Numbered from the stretch's first letter, positions 44,579 to 54,364 are shown. The stretch: DNA of 64,000 nucleotides from Chryseobacterium sp. JUb7 (GCF_024806495.1 NZ_JANUFF010000005.1:1-64000), one strand, 5' to 3'. Notes: a model not told the origin generated them from the letters alone. Program-made: numbers and translations.

Positions 44579-44788
44579 TTATATTTTTTGATTTTTGTAC
44601 TTTTTTGTAAAAAATGCAATAAACATTACCGCCACAATTCCCAGTACATAAACATACATATCAATTGGCGCAGAAGGAACTCCGGGTCCTACCCCTCCAC
44701 CACCTCCTCCTGGATCTGGTGGTTGAGCATTAATTAGTAAAACCGATAAAAAGAAAAAAGCGTATACTAGTTTATTTATAGTTTTCAT
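44579..44788 (-). CDS. Small secreted/membrane protein with Pro-Gly linker
   Basis: A 69-residue protein: signal peptide (LVYAFFFLSVLLINAQ), a PPDPGGGGGG linker, one membrane helix (MYVYVLGIVAVMFIAFF) and a KKYKNQK tail. This layout of linker, helix and basic end is common beside T9SS cargo genes in Flavobacteria. No function is assigned. It starts 5 nt after the T9SS cargo gene, so the two form an operon. Confidence 0.65.
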   Translation of the reverse strand: MKTINKLVYAFFFLSVLLINAQPPDPGGGGGGVGPGVPSAPIDMYVYVLGIVAVMFIAFFTKKYKNQKI

Positions 44789-44793
44789 ATATT

Positions 44794-46743
44794 TTATTTT
44801 AAGATTTTGGTATTAACAGTTTCTCCCTTGTCTGAAACAATTTTAACGATGTAAGAGTTTTTAATAGAACTATCTAATTCAATTACGAAATCTCTTGATG
44901 CATCAACTGCTTTTTTAGAAATAACAAGTTTACCACTCATATCATAAACTTCAATATCTGCCTTTTTCCATTTAGGATCAAATCTAACGATATAATTTGT
45001 GATTTCAGGATTATAAACAACCATTGTTCTAGAAGGTGTAGCAACTGGTTTTTCAACTGCTAAAACATTCGTGTTGTTTGGCTCTCCGTAATATAGATCA
45101 TACTCAGCTCCTGCAACAGCAACTACATCACCTTGCTTAGCTTGTTGAGCAGTTCCGTTTGGTGCTTTATAATAGAAACCAGTTCCTGAAGATAGCGCAT
45201 GTGTACCTGTATTTACAAGCGTTCCATTTTCTCTAACTTCAAATTTGTAAGATTTAACCTTATTAAGGTCATAATTTACTAGCTTAATATTTTTACCTTT
45301 AAAGTTGGTTTCGTTAGCTTCATTGATATATAACCAATACTGACCAGTGTAGTTATTGTCATAACCTCCGTTTGGAGCCTCCTCAAAAGTACCGATAACG
45401 TTAGCAGAAACGGCAGAAACCTGAGATTTAGCAGTAGCAGAGTGCCCTGTTGTTCCATCAGGATATACTACATAATATGTTCTTGCAACTTCTTTACCAG
45501 TACCATCAAGACCAATAACACCTAATTGTTTTACAGTACCTGCTTTTGCAGAATTTTTTGCAGCAGTAACGCTGTAATCAGTACCATCAGTTCTAGGAGT
45601 ATAATTGAATCTTCTTAAGTTACCAACATTAAGAGTAGCATTAGCACCTGTAGCTGAATTATTATCCAACTTCACTACGAAAGTACCCATTGGTCTTACC
45701 ATAGTATATTCAACGTCACCGATTGGCTCACCACCTGCAAAAGTGATGAATTTGTATGATGTAGAACCTGTTCCGCCACTAGTAGTCGCAACATTTACAA
45801 CATCTACTCTTACCCCACGGATAGTTGTTAAGTTATTACCATCTCCCGCTCCAGATTCAGCGAACGCAATTTTAGATAAATCTAAATTGGTCATAAAAGG
45901 ATTGGCAAACTGATAAATATTTTTACCGTAAGTACCTGTCCAAGCTCCTGAAGGTGCATCCCAGCCATCCTGCAGATAACTGTAATACTTTTCATTATAC
46001 TGATTCATGTTGTTCCCTGTTGCTCCAAAATTAACATTTGCACCAGCATTTGTTAATAATACAGAAGAACCTTGATCAGTTAAAGGACGCCCTTTTATTG
46101 TTTTAGTAGTCGTAAGATCAAGTCCTTGACCACCTAACATATAATAAGCATTTCCCGGATTAGTCACTCCCAATTTAGAATAAACCGGGAAGTTTTGAGA
46201 AACTACCGTAGCATTATTCCAACTAAGGATATCATTTTTAGAACCTCTTACATTAGTGAATGTTTTTCCTAGTTCAGTACTTAGTGTCGAAGCTGTTTTA
46301 TCATAAAAAGGTAAACCAATCTGCTGATAAGATCCATGATTCGCAGCTGTAAGCTCCTGATCAACGATACCAGTGATATTTGTCTGAGGAATACCCGAAA
46401 TATAAAGCTGACCATAAGTATAACTGTTGGAAACTCCTGGAGTACCATAAGCTGTAGGTTCGTTCAATTTATTAACAAAATTGCTTCCTCCGTTCGCTTC
46501 TGTTTTATCGACATTAGAATTGTCAATAGTTTTAAAAGAATCTGTGGACGCACCTGAAACCATAAAGTTACCATGATTTTCAACTGCTCCAGTACCTTTC
46601 ATCTGTAAGCCACCACCACTGTAAACCAGTGTGCCTTTACTTACATACGTAGTAGCAGCGTTATCTACGTGTAATAGAACATTCTGCGCCTGAACAGAAT
46701 AAACGCCTGCTAATAAACCAATAGCAAATAAACTTTTTCTCAT
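44794..46743 (-). CDS. T9SS type A sorting-domain surface protein
   Basis: A 649-residue secreted protein with a signal peptide (KSLFAIGLLAGVYSVQAQ), a long beta-rich body and a C-terminal type A sorting domain of about 75 residues (PEITNYIVRFDPKWKKADIEVYDMSGKLV ... NTKILK in outline), which directs export through SprA. No enzymatic motif is seen; a structural or adhesin role is possible. A TACCTTTGC -7 box lies 41-49 nt upstream. Confidence 0.82.
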   Translation of the reverse strand: MRKSLFAIGLLAGVYSVQAQNVLLHVDNAATTYVSKGTLVYSGGGLQMKGTGAVENHGNFMVSGASTDSFKTIDNSNVDKTEANGGSNFVNKLNEPTAYGTPGVSNSYTYGQLYISGIPQTNITGIVDQELTAANHGSYQQIGLPFYDKTASTLSTELGKTFTNVRGSKNDILSWNNATVVSQNFPVYSKLGVTNPGNAYYMLGGQGLDLTTTKTIKGRPLTDQGSSVLLTNAGANVNFGATGNNMNQYNEKYYSYLQDGWDAPSGAWTGTYGKNIYQFANPFMTNLDLSKIAFAESGAGDGNNLTTIRGVRVDVVNVATTSGGTGSTSYKFITFAGGEPIGDVEYTMVRPMGTFVVKLDNNSATGANATLNVGNLRRFNYTPRTDGTDYSVTAAKNSAKAGTVKQLGVIGLDGTGKEVARTYYVVYPDGTTGHSATAKSQVSAVSANVIGTFEEAPNGGYDNNYTGQYWLYINEANETNFKGKNIKLVNYDLNKVKSYKFEVRENGTLVNTGTHALSSGTGFYYKAPNGTAQQAKQGDVVAVAGAEYDLYYGEPNNTNVLAVEKPVATPSRTMVVYNPEITNYIVRFDPKWKKADIEVYDMSGKLVISKKAVDASRDFVIELDSSIKNSYIVKIVSDKGETVNTKILK

Positions 46744-46783
46744 TGTATATAAATATTTGTGTGTTAATACAATATCTTCAACT

Positions 46784-46792
46784 GCAAAGGTA
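46784..46792 (-). promoter_or_regulatory. -7 box of the T9SS cargo gene
   Basis: The minus strand reads TACCTTTGC, an exact TAnnTTTGC. TTTG is present 15 nt upstream (46808-46811), a shorter spacing than usual. Confidence 0.4.
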
Positions 46793-46821
46793 TCATTTTT
46801 TTTCTAACAAAAAAAATTATT

Positions 46822-48009
46822 TCATTTATTAACAAAAATATTATCTTCAGTTAATATAATTTCTTTCTCTTCACCTATCGAAAACATATAGTCTTCAAGG
46901 ACCTTTTCCGTGGTTCCACGTAACCCTCTAGCTCCTAAACCTTTCTCCATAGTTTCCTCTACAATTTTCTCAATCGCTCCGTCCGTGAAAACCAAATTCG
47001 TGCCATCCATTTTGAAAAGTTCCACAAATTGATTCACGATAGAATTTTTAGGCTCTTTCATGATTCTTACCATCGTTTCTTTTGTGAGTTTTTCGAGGTA
47101 AGTGATGATTGGAAATCTTCCCAAAAGTTCGGGAATTAATCCGAAAGAACGTAAATCAATTGCATTAATATTTGTTAATATATCTTCGTCTTCTTCAACT
47201 TTATTGATTTTTTCAGCGCTGAAGCCGATTGCCTGCTTATTCATTCTTCTTTCGATGATCTCTTTGATACCGTCAAAAGCACCTCCTGCAATAAACAGAA
47301 TATTTTGGGTATTCACCTGAATATATTTTTGATCAGGATGCTTTCTTCCACCCTGCGGCGGAACATTCACAATACTCCCTTCAAGCAATTTCAGTAATCC
47401 CTGCTGAACTCCCTCTCCGGAAACATCTCTCGTAATGCTCGGGTTATCGGATTTTCTAGCAATCTTATCAATTTCATCAATAAACACGATTCCTTTTTCA
47501 GCTTTCTCTACATCATAGTCTGCCACCATCAGAAGTCTGGATAAAATACTTTCGACATCTTCCCCTACATATCCGGCTTCCGTTAAAATCGTTGCATCTA
47601 CAATACAGAAAGGAACATTAAGCTCTCTGGCAATGGTTTTTGCCAATAAGGTCTTTCCGGTTCCTGTCTCACCGATCATGATGATATTTGATTTTTCCAG
47701 CTCGACTTCTCTGTTTTCGTCCTGAGCGTGAAGTAATCTCTTATAGTGATTGTATACTGCAATCGAAAGCTGTTTCTTGGCCTGATCCTGCCCTATTACA
47801 TATTGATTAAGAAATTCTTTGATTTCTTTAGGCTTTTTAAGTTCGTCTATATTTTCTGCCGGAGAATATTCGTTTTTTGAAATACCGTCTTTTACGATTG
47901 AGTGAGCCTGCTCGATACAGTTCTCACAGATAAAACCATTCTGACCAGAAATCAGCATCTGTACTTCATTTCTTTTTCTGCCACAGAAAGAACATTGGTT
48001 TGAATTCAT
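46822..48009 (-). CDS. clpX: ATP-dependent protease ATP-binding subunit ClpX
   Basis: A 395-residue AAA+ unfoldase that feeds substrates to ClpP. The N-terminal zinc-binding domain has Cys6/Cys9 and Cys28/Cys31. Walker A is GETGTGKT, Walker B is IVFIDEIDKI, and pore loop and sensor blocks follow (GRFPII; RGLRGTTEKVL). Length is normal. No clpP is next to it in the window. Confidence 0.96.
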   Translation of the reverse strand: MNSNQCSFCGRKRNEVQMLISGQNGFICENCIEQAHSIVKDGISKNEYSPAENIDELKKPKEIKEFLNQYVIGQDQAKKQLSIAVYNHYKRLLHAQDENREVELEKSNIIMIGETGTGKTLLAKTIARELNVPFCIVDATILTEAGYVGEDVESILSRLLMVADYDVEKAEKGIVFIDEIDKIARKSDNPSITRDVSGEGVQQGLLKLLEGSIVNVPPQGGRKHPDQKYIQVNTQNILFIAGGAFDGIKEIIERRMNKQAIGFSAEKINKVEEDEDILTNINAIDLRSFGLIPELLGRFPIITYLEKLTKETMVRIMKEPKNSIVNQFVELFKMDGTNLVFTDGAIEKIVEETMEKGLGARGLRGTTEKVLEDYMFSIGEEKEIILTEDNIFVNK

Positions 48010-48041
48010 TTTTTATATAATATATATAAGTATATGATTAA

Positions 48042-48075
48042 AGAAACTCGTAAAAGTTAATTTTTACGAGTTTCT
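48042..48075. terminator. Intrinsic terminator between HIT gene and clpX
   Basis: A 14-bp perfect stem (48042-48055, 48062-48075) with a 6-nt loop. It lies just past the stop of the HIT gene on the minus strand and before the clpX start. Flanking T-rich DNA supports termination. Confidence 0.7.
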
Positions 48076-48082
48076 GTTATTT

Positions 48083-48472
48083 TTAAGAATTAATAATTGA
48101 GTTCTGAATCTCAGTATACTCTTCGTTTGATAACTTCAGTCTTTCATTTCTAAAGTTCATATCTTCCATTTTGTTCAATGGGATGAGATGAATATGAGCA
48201 TGGGGAACTTCCAATCCAACAACAGCTACTCCTACCCTTACACATGGGATTGCACTTTTAACCTTTTTAGCAACTTTCTGGGCAAAGCTCCATAAGTTTT
48301 TGTATTCTTCGCTATCCAAGTCAAAAATCAAATCAACTTCTTTTTTAGGAACCACCAGGGTATGTCCTTTTACTAAAGGCATTGCATCCAGAAATGCAAT
48401 AAAGTTTTCATCCTCGGCAATTTTATACGATGGGATCTCGCCGTTAATGATCTTTGTGAATATTGTGCTCAT
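48083..48472 (-). CDS. HIT family hydrolase
   Basis: A 129-residue histidine-triad protein with the active motif VPHAHIHLIP (H-x-H-x-H) near residue 95 and the typical N-terminus IFTKIINGEIPSYKI. Such proteins hydrolyse nucleoside phosphoramidates or related nucleotide conjugates. It is next to greA on the same strand, a common pairing in Bacteroidota. Confidence 0.93.
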   Translation of the reverse strand: MSTIFTKIINGEIPSYKIAEDENFIAFLDAMPLVKGHTLVVPKKEVDLIFDLDSEEYKNLWSFAQKVAKKVKSAIPCVRVGVAVVGLEVPHAHIHLIPLNKMEDMNFRNERLKLSNEEYTEIQNSIINS

Positions 48473-48556
48473 CTTTTTATAAAAATTAGATTGTAGAAGT
48501 TAGAAATTAGTAAAAAAATTGTTCTAACAATTTAATTATTAACTGTTAATCTTTAA

Positions 48557-49027
48557 TTATAGAGTAATGTCCAGAACTTCGAAAGATAATTTGTTTCCGT
48601 TCGGTAAAGTAATTTCAGCTGTTTCACCTACTACTTTTCCTAATAAACCTTTTGCAATAGGTGTATTGACAGAGATTTTCCCTGTTTTAAGATCACTTTC
48701 GTTGTCAGGAACCAATGTAAATACCTGCTCTTGTTTTGTTGCATTATTTTTAAGTTTCACCGTAGTAAGGATTGAAACTTTTGAAGTATCTAATTGGCTT
48801 TCATCTATAATTTTAGAAGTAGAAATAACATCTTTCAGCTTTGAAATTCTCATTTCAAGCATACCCTGAGCCTCTTTAGCCGCATCATACTCTGCATTTT
48901 CAGACAAATCTCCTTTATCTCTTGCTTCCGCGATTTGCTGGGTAATTTTAGGTCTTTCCACAGTTTCTAACTGTTCCAGCTCAGCTTTCATTTTCTCTAA
49001 TCCCTCCTTTGTAACATAGCTTGCCAT
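48557..49027 (-). CDS. greA: Transcription elongation factor GreA
   Basis: A 156-residue factor that rescues backtracked RNA polymerase. The N-terminal coiled coil (MASYVTKEGLEKMKAELEQLE ... RDKGDLSENAEYDAAKEAQ in outline) carries the acidic tip residues, and the C-terminal FKBP-like domain ends with SVNTPIAKGLLGK. The ATG at 49027 is preferred; the open frame extends three codons further upstream. Confidence 0.96.
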   Translation of the reverse strand: MASYVTKEGLEKMKAELEQLETVERPKITQQIAEARDKGDLSENAEYDAAKEAQGMLEMRISKLKDVISTSKIIDESQLDTSKVSILTTVKLKNNATKQEQVFTLVPDNESDLKTGKISVNTPIAKGLLGKVVGETAEITLPNGNKLSFEVLDITL

Positions 49028-49136
49028 AATTTTCAAAATTTAGTTTTAGTATAAAAAAATAATCCGACATTTGCCGGACAATGTTTTCGAGTTGTAATCG
49101 TTTAATTTTTACAAATATATAAAAATTTAAATTGAA

Positions 49137-49589
49137 ATGAAAAAAACTTTCTCAATAATAAGTATTTTTACATTGCTGATATCCAGTAGTTTAACCATAA
49201 ATTCATGCGGAAGCAGTGCAGATACAGTCAACTGCTTTCCCAGCTCTCCTATCAATGTATCGATCAATCTGAACCAACCGGCTTACTACAATCTGAACCA
49301 AGTTGGAGGGTGGGTTTATCTTGATCTGGCACAATCCGGAACAAGAGGGCTAATCGTTGTCAGATCTTCTGACACTACCTTTAAAGCCTATGACAGAAAT
49401 GCACCTCATATCTGTCCTGATGCCAATACAACTCTTGAAGTAAAAGATAACTTAAGTATTATATGTCCAAAGGATGATGCAAAATGGATTTTGCTGACCG
49501 GGCAGCCTACTGCCGTTTCAGGCGTTCCTCCAAAAACATATTTATATAATTACAACCCTTCTACAAAAGATTTAAATATCTATTATTAA
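49137..49589 (+). CDS. Putative lipoprotein with degenerate Rieske-like region
   Basis: A 150-residue protein with a lipoprotein signal (LTINSCG, lipid-attached Cys about residue 24). The C-terminal half resembles Rieske-like lipoproteins of Bacteroidota (APHICPDANTTLEV and IICPKDDAKWILLTGQP) but lacks the full C-x-H/C-x2-H cluster ligands, so iron-sulfur binding is unlikely. It overlaps the dtd start by one base (TAATG), so the two genes are coupled. Confidence 0.65.
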   Translation: MKKTFSIISIFTLLISSSLTINSCGSSADTVNCFPSSPINVSINLNQPAYYNLNQVGGWVYLDLAQSGTRGLIVVRSSDTTFKAYDRNAPHICPDANTTLEVKDNLSIICPKDDAKWILLTGQPTAVSGVPPKTYLYNYNPSTKDLNIYY

Positions 49590-50038
49590 TGAAAGCAGTT
49601 ATTCAGAGGGTTTCGGAATCCAGTGTAAAAGTTGACGGAAAAACAGTCGGAGAAATCGGAAAAGGCTTGATGCTTTTGATAGGTATTGATGAAAATGACG
49701 AAAAAGCAGATGCAGAATGGCTTGTACAGAAAATTCTGAATTTAAGGATCTTTGGAGATGATGAAGGAAAGCTCAATTTATCGGTTTCGGATATCTCCGG
49801 AGAAATATTATGCATCAGTCAGTTTACTTTAATTGCCGATTATAAAAAAGGGAACCGCCCTTCTTTTATTAAAGCGGCAAAACCCGATAAAGCAATTCCT
49901 CTTTTTGAGTATTTTAAAGAACAGATTTCAAAATCAGGATTGAAAACCGAAAGTGGAATTTTCGGAGCGGATATGAAAGTTTCTTTAGTAAATGACGGTC
50001 CCGTTACCATTGTGATGGATTCCATTACAAAAGCTTAA
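49589..50038 (+). CDS. dtd: D-aminoacyl-tRNA deacylase
   Basis: A 149-residue enzyme that removes D-amino acids mis-attached to tRNA. The two signature motifs are present: SQFTL near residue 77 and NDGPVTIVMDS near the C-terminus. The N-terminus MKAVIQRVSESSVKV and the length are typical. Confidence 0.95.
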   Translation: MKAVIQRVSESSVKVDGKTVGEIGKGLMLLIGIDENDEKADAEWLVQKILNLRIFGDDEGKLNLSVSDISGEILCISQFTLIADYKKGNRPSFIKAAKPDKAIPLFEYFKEQISKSGLKTESGIFGADMKVSLVNDGPVTIVMDSITKA

Positions 50039-50068
50039 ATTTACAGCAAAATATATTTAGATTAAACA

Positions 50069-50755
50069 ATGAAAAAAACCTTAATTACCTTAGTTCTTCT
50101 TACAGGAGTAAGTTTTTCTTTTGCCCAGAACGCCACCTATACCGATGAGCAAAAAGCATCATATTATATCGGAATGGATATTGCCCAAAATATGAAAAGA
50201 CAGGGCTTGTCTATAGATCCTAACCTTTTGGCTCAGGCAATAAAAGACGAATTTTCGGATAAACCAAAATTGTTCCCAAAGGAAGAAATGGGTACTTTCA
50301 TGCAGAATTTCATGCAGAAACAAAATGAAAAAAAGCAAGCTGAAGCCAAAGTAAAGGCCGAAGAAAACAAAAAGAAAGGCGCTGAGTTTCTTGCTAAAAA
50401 CAAGCAGAACAAAAAAATAACTACCACTGCCAGCGGACTTCAGTATGAGGTACTGAAACCTGGTGACGGAAAAGCAAAACCAACAGCTTCAAGCACGGCC
50501 AATGTGACCTATACAGGAAAATTGATGGACGGAACCGTTTTTGACACTACGGATAATCGTGGCGGACAACCTATGGAGCTACAACTTTCCAGCGTAATAA
50601 AAGGGTGGACTGAAGGAATTCAGCTGATGACAAAGGGCGCAAAATACAGATTTTACATCCCTTCTGACCTTGCCTATGGAGATAACGGAGCTGGCGGAGT
50701 AATTCCTCCCGGAGCAACGCTTATTTTCGATGTCGAGCTTGCAGATTTCAAATAA
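50069..50755 (+). CDS. FKBP-type peptidyl-prolyl isomerase, FkpA/Mip-like
   Basis: A 228-residue secreted isomerase. It has a signal peptide (LITLVLLTGVSFSFAQ), an N-terminal helical dimerisation domain (about 20-120, with a Lys/Glu-rich helix) and a C-terminal FKBP domain (VTYTGKLMDGTVFDTT; GWTEGIQLM; IPSDLAYGDNGAGGVIPPGA). It probably assists folding of periplasmic or outer-membrane proteins. It is 30 nt downstream of dtd and followed by a bidirectional terminator. Confidence 0.92.
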   Translation: MKKTLITLVLLTGVSFSFAQNATYTDEQKASYYIGMDIAQNMKRQGLSIDPNLLAQAIKDEFSDKPKLFPKEEMGTFMQNFMQKQNEKKQAEAKVKAEENKKKGAEFLAKNKQNKKITTTASGLQYEVLKPGDGKAKPTASSTANVTYTGKLMDGTVFDTTDNRGGQPMELQLSSVIKGWTEGIQLMTKGAKYRFYIPSDLAYGDNGAGGVIPPGATLIFDVELADFK

Positions 50756-50778
50756 GAAATTAAATTCACCTTACAATA

Positions 50779-50813
50779 AAAACGTCTTTCAAAATTTTTT
50801 TGAAAGACGTTTT
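50779..50813. terminator. Bidirectional intrinsic terminator
   Basis: A 16-bp perfect stem (50779-50794, 50798-50813) with a three-base loop between two convergent genes. Confidence 0.8.
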
Positions 50814-50838
50814 CTTGAATAATAAACTTTTATAAAAA

Positions 50839-51351
50839 TTATTTCGCAGGAACACTGCTGAAATTAAGTGCGATTTTAAGGTTCATATCGGAAGTCGTCT
50901 GATTTTTCAATTCATAGACTGTTCTTACCGTAAGACCTGAACTTTTTACAACGCTGTCTAAAAATCCTGTATCATTAAGATCTAAATTGAGACTACCAGC
51001 ATTGGAAGAAATATTGGAGCGGGAAGCAACCAATCTTTCACTTGTTCCGCTGGATGAAACATAAACCTTAATAGATTTTACAGCGCTTAAATTTCCTCCT
51101 GCCGGGCTTACTACAGAAACTTTTGCATCAGAAATTCTTACATCTTTTATTTTAGCATCGTTATTACCTCCAAACCATGTCTGAACGTTGGAAGCGGTAG
51201 ATGTTGATGAAACCTCTTTATCTGCAGGTACTCCCGTAGAAACTAAAACATTGGCTGTATAAGGAAATGTATTCTGGACCAACGACTGTACTGTTCCACA
51301 ACTTACAAGTGCCACTGAAGCGACTGCCGCTGTCAAAAATATATTTTTCAT
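50839..51351 (-). CDS. Putative lipoprotein, unknown function
   Basis: A 170-residue protein with a lipoprotein signal (TAAVASVALVSCG; lipid-attached Cys about residue 18). The mature part is beta-rich and Ser/Val-rich, with no recognised domain. It may pack as a small outer-membrane or periplasmic beta protein. It is on the minus strand and followed by the bidirectional terminator. Confidence 0.6.
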   Translation of the reverse strand: MKNIFLTAAVASVALVSCGTVQSLVQNTFPYTANVLVSTGVPADKEVSSTSTASNVQTWFGGNNDAKIKDVRISDAKVSVVSPAGGNLSAVKSIKVYVSSSGTSERLVASRSNISSNAGSLNLDLNDTGFLDSVVKSSGLTVRTVYELKNQTTSDMNLKIALNFSSVPAK

Positions 51352-51403
51352 AATCTTTAAATTTTAATTTTAGTTTGCAGAAATTGTACCAAAATGATTA
51401 AAA

Positions 51404-51943
51404 CTATTCAACACTTACTGTAAAACTTCCCTTGGTATTTCCGGAAGCCATATTACTTTTTCCTATAATCAGCCATACTTCTCCTTTTCCATCAATTTCA
51501 TGGGTGATCTCCCGCCCGAAAGGTCCGTCATAATCGCCATTTGGAAGCTTTATCTGATTAATACGGATATTAAAATCTTTAGCTTTTGTAGAAACTTTAG
51601 CTTTAATAGTCGGTTTATCAAAATCTGTTATTTTTAAAATCAATTCCTGACCGTCTTTTGTAAATTCTTCCCCCAGTGTGAAAGGCAATTGCCCGGCATC
51701 GGCAGTTCTTACGATCTGATCCTCTTTTAAATTTCTCATCACCCCTGTACGTAACACTTCTTTAGTTGCCGGAGCGTTGTTAATTATCGAATCCTTCTTT
51801 CTCAAAGCAACAGAATCAACAACTGCAGCTGAATCAGCTTGTTTCGTAAGCGCCATTGAGTCTTTATTTTGTGTCTCGGTTACGGCCGGATCCTTTTTAC
51901 AGGAAATTATGATCAATGGGATTAGTAATAAGGATTTTTTCAT
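51404..51943 (-). CDS. Putative lipoprotein, unknown function
   Basis: A 179-residue protein with a short lipoprotein signal (LLLIPLIIISCKK; lipid-attached Cys about residue 15), then a low-complexity Ala/Asp/Lys linker and a beta-rich C-terminal domain of about 100 residues (GEVWLIIGKSNM). I recognise no family. It lies 52 nt upstream of the preceding lipoprotein on the same strand. Confidence 0.6.
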   Translation of the reverse strand: MKKSLLLIPLIIISCKKDPAVTETQNKDSMALTKQADSAAVVDSVALRKKDSIINNAPATKEVLRTGVMRNLKEDQIVRTADAGQLPFTLGEEFTKDGQELILKITDFDKPTIKAKVSTKAKDFNIRINQIKLPNGDYDGPFGREITHEIDGKGEVWLIIGKSNMASGNTKGSFTVSVE

Positions 51944-52175
51944 AACAGTTATTTTTTTAACATTTGAATATATTGAGAAGCTAAAATTGTTCCATATGCT
52001 TTTTAAAATATTAAAAAAATATTAGTTTGTAAGGAATTAAGGATGCCTGAAGCATAATACAGGAGGTTATCGCAGTGAAAAAATATCTTATGCATTTTGA
52101 GTCCCGGTCACCCTTATGTCGCATCCACTTAGTATTACTACTTGCCTATTTCAACTTTCAGCTTACTTTACAGCA

Positions 52176-53549
52176 TTAGTCTCCAATCGTCTGATAATAA
52201 ATAACCTTAGACAGAAAATTTTCATTTTTCCAGGTTTTTACATTGTGTATAATTTCCTGTTTTAATTTATTATCGTGCTTTTCTTCAGCATATTTTATCA
52301 GCGCTTTTTCACTGAAATTAATTCCACTTTTATGATAGTTTACAGCAAAATCTTTACGTTTCATATTTTCGGAAGTAATCATTCCGCCCCAATTGATATA
52401 ACTACAGATCAGAATTGTTCCGTAAACATACCAGGCCATAGAATTGAAAAGGAAAGCATTCCTTTTTTGGTACTGAATTTTTATGAACGTCATCACCAAT
52501 CCTATTAATGATAAAATCAGGAACGCATAAACTCCCAGACGTTTATAAGTGAAACCATAATTAGTGATATATTCTGAATTTTTCACCATTGCCGAAATAA
52601 CTAAAACTGCATTCAGAAAGATCCATATTTTAACCAGGATTTTCATCCACCTGGCTTTCGGATCAAAATTAAAATTAGATTTAAAGTAAAACATAATTAC
52701 CAATATGGCCATTACAATAGATGCAATCACCGCATTTACTCTTTCGTGGGTTTCTTCTGAAAGCTGAACCGGAGATTTTACAGTTTCGTAAAACTGCTCA
52801 TAATTATAGGTAATGATAAAAAATACCAACAAAATATTTAAGGAAAAAAAAGATATCACACCGCTCATTCTTTCTGCGTTCAGATCAAGAAAAGAATACG
52901 TGGGTTTCTGGATTTTATCTTGATCCCGAAAATCGTTATCCATCACATGGTTTTGTTTGTAGATTATTTTTTCAACTGAATGATTCCAATAATTGAAAGC
53001 AATAAAAAATCCTAAAATACAAATACAGAAAAGCTGCCAGACATTGATATCAAACTCGATATTATTAAAAAGATTGGCGAAATGATCACTCCCCACAGAG
53101 TATATTCCAAAGAAAACTGAAATAAGCACCAGAGGAATTAATATAAAGGCGAGTATTTTCTGCCAAAGCCCCGGAATATTCTTTTTGGGAAGCCATTGGT
53201 CAAAACTTAAAGAACGGCACAGAAATGTAAAACAGTTGACGATAACAACGGGAATTAAAAATAAAATTTTCATTCTTCTGTTTTTTGATCGGTAAGAAAG
53301 CAGTAAAAGGGAACTTACAACCGCTAAAAACGATGGAAAATCACCATACCAGGCAAACGCAATACTAGAGAGTATACTCGTCACAAAGAGAAAGAAAAAC
53401 GTCTTTGTTTTGTTTTTTTGATCGGTTTTAAAGAAAGTAAGAAATGAGTAGACCAACCCCAGAATACCAAGATTGAGTCCCATGTTTTCATCATAAAATA
53501 ATACGATGAACAAAGCGGTTGTAAGGAATATATAATGATGTGTTTTCAT
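52176..53549 (-). CDS. Multi-spanning membrane protein, DUF4153/DUF4173-like
   Basis: A 457-residue protein with about ten to twelve hydrophobic helices and a soluble C-terminal tail of about 70 residues (KDFAVNYHKSGINFSEKALIKYAEEKHDNKL in outline). The helix pattern and the C-terminal NWGGMITSENMKRKDFAVNY segment resemble DUF4153/DUF4173 integral membrane proteins. Function is unknown. It is followed on the same strand by the small membrane/Coq4-like cluster. Confidence 0.6.
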   Translation of the reverse strand: MKTHHYIFLTTALFIVLFYDENMGLNLGILGLVYSFLTFFKTDQKNKTKTFFFLFVTSILSSIAFAWYGDFPSFLAVVSSLLLLSYRSKNRRMKILFLIPVVIVNCFTFLCRSLSFDQWLPKKNIPGLWQKILAFILIPLVLISVFFGIYSVGSDHFANLFNNIEFDINVWQLFCICILGFFIAFNYWNHSVEKIIYKQNHVMDNDFRDQDKIQKPTYSFLDLNAERMSGVISFFSLNILLVFFIITYNYEQFYETVKSPVQLSEETHERVNAVIASIVMAILVIMFYFKSNFNFDPKARWMKILVKIWIFLNAVLVISAMVKNSEYITNYGFTYKRLGVYAFLILSLIGLVMTFIKIQYQKRNAFLFNSMAWYVYGTILICSYINWGGMITSENMKRKDFAVNYHKSGINFSEKALIKYAEEKHDNKLKQEIIHNVKTWKNENFLSKVIYYQTIGD

Positions 53550-53582
53550 ATTTTTTAAATTAAAGATTAGATAATCAGAGAT

Positions 53583-53879
53583 CTACAGATTACAGAATAT
53601 AAAAAAATACAGTATTGCTATGGGAATATTCAGCAAAATCAGCAATGCTGAATTTCCATGAGCCTTTTGATCAGCTACATCGATGATAAAAGCCAAAAAT
53701 TCGTGGAAAAAGGCAATTGTATTAATGATAATTGCCAGGAGCACATAATAAAATCCTGCGCAGACAAAAAACCATAAATCTGTAAACACATACCCCAACA
53801 GTATGACTGTTCCGAATATCCAAGAGGCAAGAAATAAATTTCTCCCCGCAGCACTGAATTTTATATTTTTCATAACCAT
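53583..53879 (-). CDS. Small membrane protein (paralogue of the 54,385 gene)
   Basis: A 98-residue protein with three or four hydrophobic helices and the ending LLILLNIPIAILYFFIF. That end and the general layout match the 96-residue protein at 54,385-54,675. Its start overlaps the stop of the Coq4-like gene by one base (TAATG). I know of no function. Confidence 0.6.
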   Translation of the reverse strand: MVMKNIKFSAAGRNLFLASWIFGTVILLGYVFTDLWFFVCAGFYYVLLAIIINTIAFFHEFLAFIIDVADQKAHGNSALLILLNIPIAILYFFIFCNL

Positions 53880-54364
53880 TAGTATAATACCGTTGGATTT
53901 TTCTGTTGAATAAAATCTTTCAGATGGTCAAAATTCTGCCAAAGGAGTGCTTCAAAATCCCAGTGATAAAACGGGCGCATACTCTTTCCTTTTTTATAGG
54001 CTTTGACATAGATTTTCAAATATTCCGGTAAGATCAGAGTTCCCAAGACAATCGCAGCCAAAAGATGCGCATTGAGTTTTCCGTTTCCTAAAAGAAGAAA
54101 CTGCATGGCGATCTCATCTTCAAAATGGGTTCCACAACCTGTAATCAAATGATGAACATCGTGATTTTCCATTTTTGGAATCATGCTGAAACCATGTTTT
54201 TTATAAAACTCTCCAAGCTTTCTCCCCAAAGAATCTTCCTGAAATTCCAGCAATTGTTTTTCTGTAAATTGCCATTGTCTTTTCTTCTTTTTAAAATATT
54301 TCCTGTATAGTTTTTGAGTTTTATCATACACAAAAAGAAGAAATTGAACACGTATTTTTTTCAT
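53879..54364 (-). CDS. Coq4-like protein
   Basis: A 161-residue protein with HDVHHLITGCGTHFEDEIAMQ near residue 68, which keeps the HDxxH-x-x-x-G metal-site pattern of the Coq4 family. In ubiquinone synthesis Coq4 is needed for ring modification, but Bacteroidota use menaquinone, so the role here is open. No signal peptide or membrane helix is clear. It is sandwiched between two small paralogous membrane proteins in one operon with the metallophosphoesterase. Confidence 0.65.
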   Translation of the reverse strand: MKKIRVQFLLFVYDKTQKLYRKYFKKKKRQWQFTEKQLLEFQEDSLGRKLGEFYKKHGFSMIPKMENHDVHHLITGCGTHFEDEIAMQFLLLGNGKLNAHLLAAIVLGTLILPEYLKIYVKAYKKGKSMRPFYHWDFEALLWQNFDHLKDFIQQKNPTVLY